NCBI GenBank assembly: GCA_036429605.1
Contig: CM071589.1
Span: 7,130,001-7,194,000 of the forward strand
Source: Cladobotryum mycophilum
Lineage: Eukaryota > Ascomycota > Sordariomycetes > Hypocreales > Hypocreaceae
Direction of reading: 5' to 3'
Length of the DNA stretch: 64,000 bases
Made by a program: the position numbers and the translations under genes. Below are positions 1-10,341 of this stretch, one piece after another; within the stretch, counting starts at the first letter, position 1, and every line of letters begins with the position of its first letter. The notes under the pieces are model-generated. The model ran no database searches. It saw only the letters and a list, made by a program, of their open reading frames with translations, and was not told the DNA's origin.

Positions 1-2014
1 GAAAGGGCCAAATGGCGATCAAGGGCATATAGGAGCCAAAAGACCCTGCGACGCTCTTCCCGTTGCTCGATGCTATACAGCGAAATGCCATCCTGGTCCT
101 TGCGACATGAGCATAGGGGATTGGCACATGGTGTCACCGGTCCAGAGCACTGCTCATCTTCTCTGTTGAGCCCCAGCGCAAACGCCAGCCGAGTTGCCTT
201 TGACCACCACTTGTAGCAGTCTGACTTGAAGTCCGAGCCTGAGACTGCAATGGATAAAAGAATAAAGGTCAAGACGTCGTCAGTTTCACCAGCAGGCTCA
301 TTGTTGGCCGTTATTTTTGGCATCATGGCTGTATTTGGTAGTCGCGGATGGGGAATCTCATTTTCTGCACGTAAGCCGCCTACAGAGTGTTAGTCGTCGA
401 AAGCTCCAGCACTACAGATTTCATCCTCACCGTGTATGCGTCTCCACCTGTCAGGATCCCGCTCGGCTATCAGAGAAGTTGCTAGATCGTAGAGCTCATT
501 GCAGATTTTAGCTCTAGAACCAGGCACATGCAGGAGCATGACATCTGCCGTCTGCGCAACACACCATAGTATCGTGGCAAGCAAAGCGGGGGTAGTGTAT
601 CTCGGATTCGTCGGATGCGTAATGGACTTTTTGCGATACACTCGAGTCAGAATATACGGTGAGGCAACGCGGAAAAGAGAGCTGCCGGGGTCTGTCAAGA
701 ATACGTCCAGGAGGTCGCATGCGACAGAGGCGGGAATGATACTGCGGATATACGGAAGAACCGGTTCGAGAAATTTGTAACAGCATTCTTCGGTTGGTGC
801 CTTGTGCAGAAAGTCAGGCATGGGAATGTTGCCATCAGGAGCTGTCGCGGCAGTGCTGAAAGACTCTCTCGCCCTATCATGACTGATTGTTGACTTGAAT
901 GACCCTCGATGCCGCCGCGCATCTCCAATATCTCCTGGAGGTGCTTGGCCATTGGCCGGCGAAGGATAGCCCGCACTATCATCCGACACAATGGCTTCTG
1001 TATCGCCATAATGATTATTAAATATGCTTGCTGGTAAGCCGGTGGGGACTGATTGCCGGTGAGGTGGCTGAAGCCCAAGCTGAATAAGAGATGGTACGCT
1101 GAGTGGTGCTGCAGGGCGGGCCTGTGATAACGGTTGACCAAGGGACCGTAGCAGATCCTGTCGAGGATTCGGGGAGTTAACTGGGTCGGATTGACCAAGG
1201 GTTACATCTTCATCCACAGCAGCGGAGGAGACTGTTTCCACTGAACCAGGAAAGGGACGCTGCGACACTGTAGATGAACTAACGCCGGGTGACGTGACGG
1301 ATGGCGACGAGGTCGCACCTTGACCATTACTGGGATTACCGCTACCGCTACCGCTGCTTTCTCGGATGCTATCACGTCGATCTGATTGACTCCACGAATC
1401 TCGTTGGGCCGCATTTGCGGATGCTGGTAGGCGGCCCCTTTTCTTTACTTCGCGGTTATACCGACAGGTGTAGCCATAGTCTTGAGCGGAGAGATGACAT
1501 GTCAGCGACTGGATGAGAACAAAGGGGACAAGCAACGATGAGACACCTCCACACTTGTTCCAGATACAATGATTGAACGATGAATGGGACGGACAGATGG
1601 TGGGATATGAAACGGGGGGTATGTAGCTTTTGGTGGTGATCAGATGTTACCAGAAACAGAACGGGTGGCGTCTGCGCAACACCAATAACACGTGGGAAAA
1701 TGTCCGCATCCACTCACCTTCGCAACGTCGGCAAGGACTAGTTGTTTCATGATGCGGTCAGACATTTATTCATCATTGAACAGGGAGTTGCTGATGGCAA
1801 CGGGGACTCACCACTCTCCATCACATCGTGTTCTCGAAGCACTGCACTTATCACACGCCCTTCGTGTCCTCTTCCTGGGGCGGGCGTGCTCGGCGTCTTG
1901 GCCTCCTTCTAACACGGTCTCGGCATCGGCATCGACCGGAGACGCGACCTGCTGGTCAGGCATATCCTGATCGCCGTCGGCTTCAGCTGTATTAACAGTG
2001 GCCGCCGCTGCCAT
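1..2014 (-). CDS. Zn2Cys6 transcription factor, XlnR/ARA1-type (3' part outside window)
   Basis: Probable nuclear activator of plant-polysaccharide or pentose catabolic genes. I model exons 2014-1812, 1737-1718, 1480-431 and 379 to the left edge, about 550 residues before the edge. Exons 1-3 assemble a complete binuclear cluster: C-x2-C-x6-C-x5-C-x2-C-x6-C, followed by the basic stretch KKRGR. A low-complexity Ser/Pro linker follows. The middle-homology region then begins near EECCYKFLEPVLPYIR and runs through DPDRWRRIHGGLR to REERRRVFWLLYALDRHLAL, the pattern of the fungal_trans domain in xylanolytic/arabinolytic activators. The start at 2014 is the first ATG in frame with the finger. Exon 2 is only 20 nt and encodes part of the finger. 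The exact orthologue (ARA1, XlnR or another paralogue) cannot be decided here. All four junctions have GT/AG and keep frame, so the gene looks intact. Confidence 0.85.
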
Positions 2015-3316
2015 TGCGTGTCCGTCTCGTCCCTTATCGTGTTCCGTCGAGATCTGGCTGAGCCTGGCGTTTCCCCCGAATCCGAATCCACAGCTGCTGC
2101 TTGTCTCACCTTGAAATATCCGGATGCGCCCAGCGATTAATTAGGTATGATGGGCCGGTTTCGATTGTTGAGCGACGATCCGATGGGTGTGCTCGAGACT
2201 TATTGGGGGAGCAGGAGAGAAAGAAACCACCCGACGGATTGATTGACTTTGACAGGTCCCTCCTTTATGCGGGGAAAAGGACAAGACATGGTCTCTCTTC
2301 AGGCATTCGGATGCGACCGTTTCGCCTTTAAGAAAAAAAGATGGGGACGGAAAGGAAATCCGGGAATGGAACGGTGGGTTTGTCGTTTGTCCCGTGGCTG
2401 CACGTGCGTCAGCATAATGTGAGATGGTGTGAGCGTAAGACGACCGTGACGATGGGGATGAAGACGGGATGATGATGTTGTATGGATGGAACAATTTCTT
2501 CAACCATGGATGGATCCATCCAAGGTACGAAGCCCGTTTTCGAAGGTGGCAGCCCGTCTTGCAGCGCAGTGCAGTGCGGTGACTACGGTGGTCGGGTGCT
2601 ATATCCACTGTAACCGCCCGCTAGAAATGCCCGGGCCGGACAGGGTTCCATGCTACAGCGCATTTTTCAGTGGACCAGCCCTATTCTCTAGTGGGGGGCT
2701 GAGACCCTGAATTTAAGTTCGCCGCCTTCCCCAATTCCGCAGGTACGAGTGTCACCTTTTGTCATTCGTGTGTCATGGTCTTTTCCGTCGGAGAAAAAGA
2801 CTTGCACCAGCCATCCAACACCAACCATCCACCGCTATCCACCATTCATCAACGCAACCAAGCCACCACGTCAGCATCTACATACTCACACCATGAGAAG
2901 ATATGCATGCCAGTCTGTTCCTTTTCGTGTGGTTCAATCAATAGATCTCGGCGGGATCGAGCGGATCGAGCGGATCGAGCGGGCTCCCGTCTCTCAGATT
3001 GGCTACAGGGGCAATATCAATCAGCCGGATGAATGATCAGTCTCGGGTCATGACGCCCTTGGAGAGGGAGAGGCAATTTGTGCATTCTTACATGGCAGAA
3101 ACTGATACTATCCGCTCTACTATCAGGTCTACTATCAGCTGTCGAGCCAGGCACTGTTGGTGGCGTCTCATCAAAACCATCTATGAATGGCGGAATTTAT
3201 AACAGGACAAGGTGCACTCAGATATTATGCGAAATTGTCCAACCATATTTATTCCGTTACCTTACCGGCCAGCCAGTGAACGCCAGTCATGACAATTAAA
3301 ACAGTCCTTCCGTGTC
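2015..3316. other. Intergenic: upstream of the Zn2Cys6 gene, downstream of the SDR gene
   Basis: No convincing gene. Open frames here (for example about 155 codons on the minus strand at 2141-2608) have no recognisable domain and unnatural composition. The stretch must hold the regulator's promoter and 5' leader. It contains a small tandem repeat at 2954-2980. Confidence 0.5.
2954..2980. repeat. 9-bp tandem repeat, three perfect copies
   Basis: The unit GGATCGAGC is repeated three times without mismatch in non-coding DNA. It is short and probably replication-slippage material; no function is implied. Confidence 0.85.
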
Positions 3317-4331
3317 TCAGATCCATCCTCCGTCAACCGCGTATACGCTCCCATTCACAAACGTGCTCTCTGGCCCCAACAGGAATACAATGACATTGGC
3401 CGTCTCTTCCGCCGTGCCCTGCCTTTGAAAGGCTGTTGGGTCGTCAAAAGGTGCATCTTTTGGTCGACCGAAAAAGTCCCAGTTCTTCTGCATCAATGGG
3501 GTGTAGATTGCGCCAGGGGCAACGCTGTTGACCCGAATTTCCCGTTCACCATTCTCCATGGCGGCTGCTCTCGTGAGACCAATCATGCCATGCTTGCTAG
3601 CATCATAGGCGCTGTGTCTAGCGAATCCTGCATTTGATCGTGTTAGCACATGGCCAGAACATGGATACGAACTCATGACGAGAACACTCACCCTTTAATC
3701 CATGAACCGAGGAAACGTTAACAATCGACCCCCGGTCAACAATATTACGCAGTTCCGCTCGCATACAGTACATGGCTCCAGTGAGGTTGACAGCGATAAT
3801 CTTATCCCATTCGTCATCATCCAGCTCCGCAACTGTCGAGATGCCGTGCTTTTTCCCGATTACACCAGCAACGTTGGCCGCACCATCAAGACGACCGTGT
3901 GCCTTCATTATTGATTCAATCCAAGAGTCGACTTCTTTTCTCTTCGAAACATCAACCTTTGTGATCATACAAGGGACGTCCAAGGAGTTAAAGTGAGCCT
4001 CGGCAGCCTTCATAGCCTCCGGGTCGACATCCGCGATGCAAACTGTCGCTCCCCGCTTCGAGAGAAGCTGTGCAGTTGCATATCCAATGCCACTGGCGCC
4101 TCCAGTGATGGCGTATACTCTTCCCAGCAAGGGCAAATTGCTGTTTGCTGTCATTTGCGTCATCTCAGGCTTGGGAGTTTCCCTGGCCTGGTGTTTTCGA
4201 GGCTGCGAGCCAGGAGGCTGTGATGATGTTCGTGCGACTGACTTGGAGTTTCCCATTGCGCTGGACGTCCGATGAAACTTTTTCGGGTTGTGGTTAACAG
4301 AGGGATCAAGTTTTGAATCTACGTGTGGCAT
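3317..4331 (-). CDS. Short-chain dehydrogenase/reductase (classical SDR)
   Basis: NAD(P)-dependent oxidoreductase with a Rossmann fold. Two exons, 4331-3692 and 3627-3317, give about 316 residues; the 64-nt intron has GTGAGT and CAG ends and keeps frame. Visible SDR features are TGGASGIG (residues 76-83), an Asp after beta-2 (ADVD, about 101) favouring NAD(H), NVAG in beta-4, the catalytic Ser in VNVSS (207/208) and YDASK (Tyr221, Lys225). The C-terminal VNGSVYAVDGGWI is typical of the family. The first 60 residues form a basic, Pro/Ser-rich extension absent from most SDRs; translation might instead start at the internal Met in MTQM. Substrate unknown. It lies in the same orientation as the Zn2Cys6 regulator, so control by that regulator is possible but unproven. 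Confidence 0.88.
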
Positions 4332-5278
4332 ATAGCTGAGATTTGTAGACCCTTGAAATACTCATACATCAATGGGCTGATGTTCCAGATGTCGGACCGG
4401 AGCCGGAACGGAACGAAAACGTCCTAATCTGCATAAGATTCCAAGATACTATCGATTTGTTAAAGGGATAATGAATCAGGAGTTCGATCAGTAGCATCTT
4501 GCATTTCCTCAGCTCCGTGGCAACATCGCCTAGTTTGGATTGCCGACGGTCACACGAGTCGAAGATGGTGGAGGAAATACCCGACGGCAGACTATATCTC
4601 CCACTGCCGGAACATCACTTACTCGGCCTGTACTCCGTGGTGGTGGTATTCGGTACAACTTTCTGGGGCACTGAGCCTCAAATGGAGAGCTCTACGTCAT
4701 TTCTCCGAGAAATGAAATCCATGCTAGAGACATGTTGGTGCGTGTCATGAGTCAGAAACGTTGAATGGTGTGCAGTTATCCCGCTGGCTATCCAATGGTG
4801 ACATTCTCAGCCATAACCTATAACGATTTACATCACACATCATGTGCATTTCACCTCTATATCTTTTCCCGATTACGGACAGGTACCAATGAATACGGGC
4901 TCATCCAACACAGATTGACTTCTACTCGCACCTTCAGTATTTGTTGGGGTCATTTCATGATGGCTCATCACTATATCCGGTTGAAGGCATCAACGCATCT
5001 GAGAGCTTCGCATGGCCCGTAATAATGCAACTAGAAACCAATACGGCCTTAGATCCTCGTTGCCAATACTTGATGTGAAATTCACAACAAAATAACAATT
5101 TTTACTGCTACCAGCCCTTATTCTCAGCTAGATCCATCCGTCTGTTTAGACAATTCCAACAATTCCGAACCATCTAACAGCAACAGCAGAGCAGACTGTT
5201 TGCGAATCTACGGAATCCTCCTGGCCGCCGTTTCTCAATTATTAGCCCGGACTCCACGGTCTTCTTACTAGAGTCCTT
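4332..5278. other. Intergenic stretch
   Basis: Moderately AT-rich DNA between the SDR start and the 3' end of the NLR pseudogene. It holds the SDR promoter. I see no supported gene, RNA or repeat. Confidence 0.4.
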
Positions 5279-8200
5279 CTAAGTTAAAGGCGGGCCCTCA
5301 AAAGTGCTGCTTAGGTGCTTCTCGGAATGTGCAGGGTTGGCTGCTGCGGGAAGAGAGGCAGCAACAGCAGTGGCAGGAGGAGGCCTGGCAGCGAATATAT
5401 TCAGGGCCCAGTTAACTGTCAACTTATGTGCGTAGTCAATCGAAGTCATGCCCTCGTTATCCTCCATAGTCGGATCTGCACCGGCGCTGACCAAGACGGC
5501 AAGGGTTTCTCTCAAGGCTGCGTCATCCATGTTTTATGTCAGTGTCTCGATCAGGAGCTTCACATTGGTTCTAAAATCCTCACCAAGGATGGCTGAATGT
5601 AGCGCTGTACACCCCATTGAATCCCTGGTCTTGATCGTCGTATTGTTCTCCTTATACCATTCCAAAAGCTTCTTCACCGTCTTGATCGCTCCTTTCGTCC
5701 TCACGGCCATGTGAAGTGCGGTTTCTTGGGCTACAACCTCGCGGAAAGTATTAAATGCCACAGTGTATATGTCAACCGGATGTAGATTCATGGTATCCCT
5801 GGCCATTAATTCCGCCGCCACGGCCATTACTTTTCTGGTAATGACTTTTATAAACCCCGATGGTTTCTCTGGGTCGGCCCCGTGTTTCAACATGACCTCC
5901 ACGATGTCTGCCATGCCCGGAATAACCACCGCCTTATGGAAGGGAGAGATGCCGGAGTAGTTGGTTGCATTTGGATCTGCCCCAGGCTTTCTAAGTCTTC
6001 CTCTAGGACTCATTAATGCATTTACTATCTCAATTGAGCCAGCTTGCACAGCATAGTGCAGAGGGGTGTTTCCTCCCAGCAGAGTTGGATCGGATGGATC
6101 TGCTACCCTGCTCAGGAGTTCTTAAACTATGCGAACCGCCGTGTCGCTGGATTTAGAGGCCGCAAGGTGCAGGGCAGTGCGGCCTGGATGAACCGAGCCC
6201 ATGCGTTGACCATCTACCTCGGCGCCTTGCTCCAAGAGCCATTTCACCACATCTTCGGATTCCGAGTCCGCGGCGATGTGTAGCGCCCGCCATCCTTTCT
6301 TGTCGAACGTGTCAAGAATATTACCGCTGAGCATGTTCGCTGGCTTTAGACTCGGCCTACAAGCGAGTGCGGGATTTGTCGATGAAATGGAACGTTTCGC
6401 TAAGACGGTGAGATTCAAGCGAGCAGAGATGAAGAGCAGGCTGATGCTGCTCGATGCACCCGTATCTACACGGGGTTTCCAATTAGCGATGAGAGCTTCT
6501 TTCAGGATAGAGGTAGATCCATCCCACTTACACTTTCCGTGCGTACATCGCACCAACAGGTCGTAGCCCTTCACCCAATTTCGCAACGCTGCGGAGTCAT
6601 TACCGAAGAAGTCGTTGCTTCCCTTGATGTTGACATCCTCGGTCTTGCTTTTGCGAAGATGTAGGCCCAGATATTTGATTGAATACTCAAGGAAGTCATG
6701 GCCTCCAAGATACTCTTCGACCACCTGCGCTCGCCTTGTCTGGTCAATTATCTCAGTCTCGTCGATGGGGGGATCAGGAGCCTGGAGGTTACTGATTTCC
6801 TCAAGTCTCGGGTAAACGAGACAGATCTCCGCAATGTTTTTGTGTACATCTGCCTTTGCAATACCGTTGGACCCGGCCCCGGGAGGTTGTTGTTGTTGGG
6901 CATCAGTCAGGCAACGACTCATAAAGTCAATGACTGACGGATGGGACAGATGAATTGTATCATCCTCGTGGAGAGACAGAAGACTCTTCCCACTGTTGTC
7001 CATGGATATTCGTAAAGTCTTGGCTCTGGGGGCCCGCTGCCTAATTTCCTCAGAGGACTTTGCACCATCATTGATAGCCAACATGATTTGAATCTCGCTG
7101 ACCTTTAGTGGACGCCCGGCGACGAATACCCATCTCATCATGGATTGCGCCTTTGGGTCGGCATTCTCGAAAGCCTGTCCGTAGATGGCTTGGACGTTGT
7201 ATGGAATGTTTTGCAATACCTCGTCGATAGTCTTGATGTCCCAGACGATCCAGGGCCAACGAGAGCCACAAGAACATTCCGTTGGATCGCTCTATGAGGG
7301 TCCGAATGGCTACATCGCGAACAGATTCTGTGATTGCGGAATTGCCCTTTCGGAGACTCTCCATGCGAGATGCGGCGACCTTGGTGATGTCTGGTCCGTT
7401 TTTGCTGCCTAGATCGACAACGTAGGTCTTGTCCATTACGCGATTAAACCCATTTGGACGTGTTGAGATGATCCAGCGTGGTGAGGATGATTCAGTGTAG
7501 TGACTCGAAACTCGGTTGATCAGATCGCCGAGATTCGTTGCATCCCTACCTCCTTGGTATTGGTCATCAACAATGAGATAAAGCCCGGATATCCCGGGGT
7601 CGGCTGCAATCTTCCCCAGAAGAGACGCTAGGATGTCCACAGACTCGACCACTTCCTCATTCAAAATTGGGTGCGGAGCATCGAAACCATGCCAAAATTC
7701 CGGTGCAGACATGACATGGCTGAGAAGCTCGCGGTCTGATTTGAAGATCTCGTGAAGAAGGATCCTCAGAATCCAGTAGAAGTCCGAGGGTATTGGATCC
7801 TCGTCACGGAAGCATCCGGCGACGATTGTCTTCTTTGGGTTTTCTGTGCTAGAGCATGTCTTCTCGGGCTGAGGGGCCCATTTCTGTCTTGATTTCAGGA
7901 TAAAGGAAGACATCACGCTTTTCCCACAGCCTGGATTTCCATGAATCCAGAGTGGGCAGACCCCGGATGATGTTTTCCAAGCAGAGAATTGTGAATCCTG
8001 GAGGATCCATGAGCAAGTTACCGACTCTGGTGCCACCATCTTCGCCCTTGTGCCATTATGTTCGCCAATGAGGACCTGGAGAAAGTAGTCTTCGGGGTTC
8101 GTTTGAGATGAGTCTACGTCAAGGATTGCCGGTTAGTAATTGTTCATTCCGTGGGCATAACCTGATCCTCCTTGTCATCGAGAGATGGCCATAGACCTTT

Positions 8201-8421
8201 CAAAGGAGTTTTGGGGTCGTAATAAAGGTAATGCTATGGGCTTCATAGTAGCTCCCTTGAATGTTATTCTGCTGGCCGCTAAAGGCACCGAATTGGCGAC
8301 TCCCATCGCCTGCTTGGCTGGCAGCCGCACTGGGCCTGGAACCGGATAGGACTGGCATTTTCAGCCGCAGAAAGAAATGATGGAACGGAAAAGTATGGCT
8401 CAGATTCGGTGCATCGTTCAC
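5279..8421 (-). pseudogene. NACHT-ankyrin NOD-like receptor, decayed
   Basis: Remains of a fungal NLR. Read 5' to 3' on the minus strand: an N-terminal piece with a Q/N/G-rich motif (8283-8224); a NACHT module with Walker A GNPGCGKS (about 7930) and a Walker B-like LYLIVDD; the helical region after it (QNIPYNVQAIYGQAFE); then at least six ankyrin repeats (KGWRALHIAA, GRTALHLAA, GNTPLHYAV, GISPFHKAV, ETALHMAV, GCTALHSA). Lesions: a frame change near 7232-7250 in a short G run (one extra base or two missing), an in-frame TAA at 6124-6122 and another at 5536-5534, with ankyrin homology continuing in the same frame after both stops. The link between the N-terminal piece and the NACHT exon (8216 to about 8113) is unclear: an intron with a CTAAC branch site fits, but the frame does not join cleanly. 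The 5' end is uncertain. It is divergent from the SesA gene at 9701. Confidence 0.82.
8224..8283 (-). other. Candidate amyloid-signalling motif at NLR N-terminus
   Basis: About 20 codons read F-S-G-Q-Q-N-N-I-Q-G-S-Y-Y-E, then A-H-S-I-T-F. The pattern F-x-G-x-Q-x-N-[IV]-x-G-x-x-Y-E ... [IM]-T-F recurs at the C-terminus of the adjacent SesA protein (10258-10323). Placement before the NACHT domain and Q/N/G richness resemble the sigma-type amyloid motif known from fungal NLRs. The similarity is read by eye. Confidence 0.6.
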
Positions 8422-9700
8422 ACAATCGAGGCATTGGGTGGATCTCGTTGAAGAGAGTGGTGGTGCCCGCCAGCTTCATTTAAGGATTCATCACGCCTCC
8501 TACAAGTATGGTCCCTAATGAGTTGACCGAGTCCACGGAACTATACTGAGAGCGTACCTGGAAGCCGTCAAATTGTTCAAACGCCCGACCTGCGCCTCAA
8601 GGCCAGGTGGTTCTACGGAGTTGGGAAACGAAGCTGTGATTTGGCGAGAAACAATAGTTCAATATAAAGGATTCAAGGCGATGGTGCTAAATAAATTAAA
8701 GATATAAGAAAATACATACAACCCTACAAACCATATAATAATCAGAGTATATTCCTAAGACACGGATTACTAGGTATTCCTTCGGATTAAAGCTAGCAAA
8801 GTATTTTTAGATTGGGTGCACACCACCATCCTGGGTGGAACAGGTCGGAATTTTGCCCTTTCCCCCCTCGGAGTAAGCATTTCGGATGGGGAAAATGGTA
8901 CTCTACGGTTGGGGAGATGTATCATTGGCCTCGTCGTCTTCTAACAAAAGTCTACGCCTCTAAATGCGTGTGTAGTAGTGCTAGAAGGGGTAAGCGCAGA
9001 CTTTTTGTTATATAACTGCACTACGTACGTGTCGTTAGCATTCTTTGGTGCCCCAGTTTGGAGACGAGATGCAGTGTATGTCCAAAGATTTGTTCATTGG
9101 GGTCATTGAAACATCGCGACTCTGGTTTTCGTACGCCCTCGGTGAGGATCCATGTCGCATATTGCTTTTGTGCTACGTGATGTATCAATTAGGCAAGCAA
9201 CAACACAAGGACGGCAAAACTAGATATCCATTACTAGCACCAATAAGAAATGTGTATTTTTATTAAATTACTGCAACTATGATCATGACTTGATATTGAG
9301 TAAGTTTGCCTTTTTTGATCTGCTATTGAATAGCTATTGAATAGTTTGCCTTATTTGATCTGCTGATGAATAGCTATTGATGTCGGCCTGAATCATAAAA
9401 GTGATGCGAGAATTGAATAGCCTACGAAAATGTTAAAAGGCCCGTTCAATCATAGCAGAGGAAGAAGAGGAAGAAGACATGAACATGGTAGTAAACAAAC
9501 GACACAAGACTATACACTTATCAAGAAGCTCTCCTAAACCGCTCGTCGCCGGTTGTATCATTGCCACTACCATACACCACCATCGCGGAATAGAACATCC
9601 CGGGCTATTTATAAGTCCACCGCTACAGTAGGTCTCCCTAGCCAATCTCATTTTCCAATATCACTTCTGATGATGTGAATGATTAGTCAAGCAATTCATC
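8422..9700. other. Divergent intergenic region between NLR and SesA genes
   Basis: AT-rich spacer of about 1.3 kb separating the two divergent genes, presumably holding both promoters. It contains the imperfect 40-bp tandem duplication at 9304-9380. No gene is supported; the minus-strand ORF 9651-9433 ends in a run of serines coded by low-complexity DNA and is rejected. Confidence 0.5.
9304..9380. repeat. Imperfect 37-bp direct repeat, 40-bp period, two copies
   Basis: Copies at 9304-9340 and 9344-9380 begin gtttgcctt and end gaatagctattga, differing at only a few positions. It lies 320-400 bp upstream of the SesA start, in the shared divergent promoter region. Confidence 0.8.
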
Positions 9701-10341
9701 ATGGCTATCGCAAAGACTCTCGGCCTGATCCGAAATCTCGTTAATACGGCACAATTCATCATGGAAACATACGAAGACATCAAGGACGTCGATGGACTCC
9801 CTGAAGCGTTTCATGAAGTAAATAAAAAGCTTCTACTAGTCATTGAGACCCTCAGAGCTGCGAATGCGCATGCGCGTGAGAACAGGTCCAAAGATGAAGC
9901 TGAAGCTAAAGTTGTGACGGAACTTCTCGAAAGGTGGAATACCAAGGTCCAGAAACTGAGCCTTATCTTCACCAAGCTATTCGACCGTCCAGACGACAAA
10001 GCCTCCATCACTTCTGTGTGGTCGGCAAGAGCGGCAAGGAGGATTTCGTTGAGACGCTGATCACCGGTGTCGTGGAGGAAATGCAGACTCTGACCGAGCA
10101 ACGCGTATTTAAGGCAGCAACGCAGGCACAAATCGAGGCGTTGGCCAGGGACCGTGATGAGTTGGCTAAGGTGCCTCCATCCTTGCCCGAGTCCGAATAC
10201 GAGGAACCCCGGGGTTCTGTCAGTCTGGTTGGAGATCACAATCACCAAAACAACAACTTTGGCGGTAACCAGAAAAACGTCAATGGCAACACCTATGAGT
10301 CGGGCGGCGGCAACATGACTTTTAGTAGAGATGAGCGCTGA
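9701..10341 (+). CDS. SesA-domain protein with C-terminal sigma-like motif (apparent frameshift)
   Basis: Putative cell-death effector partner of the NLR. The 5' frame (from ATG 9701) has the helical SesA pattern: an N-terminal KTLGLIRNLVNTAQFIMETYED helix region, LPEAFHEVNKKLLLV, and ELLERWNTKVQKLSLIFTKLF. The second half, VGKSGKEDFVETLITGVVEE through AATQAQIEAL and PPSLPESE, lies in the -1 frame. One base is therefore missing around 9998-10012. With it restored the protein would be about 213 residues. It ends in a Q/N/G-rich tail (10258-10323) matching the motif at the NLR N-terminus. The family reading (SesA, on fungal STAND proteins and stand-alone effectors) is from remembered domain patterns. 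The frameshift may be real decay or a sequence error; no other lesion is seen. No intron repairs the frame. Confidence 0.72.
10258..10323 (+). other. Candidate amyloid-signalling motif at SesA-protein C-terminus
   Basis: Encodes F-G-G-N-Q-K-N-V-N-G-N-T-Y-E followed by a Gly-rich turn and N-M-T-F, preceded by HNHQNNN. It is the counterpart of the motif at 8283-8224 in the divergent NLR. In known pairs the effector carries the motif at its C-terminus and the NLR at its N-terminus, as here. Confidence 0.6.

Noticed and set aside
2141..2608. 155-codon open frame upstream of the Zn2Cys6 gene
   Set aside because: His/Ser/Pro-rich, without domain, in the regulator's promoter region; no matching exon structure.
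9304..9380. Direct repeats considered as a CRISPR-like array or transposon end
   Set aside because: Only two imperfect, nearly adjacent copies in a eukaryotic promoter region; no spacers, terminal inverted repeats or transposase nearby.
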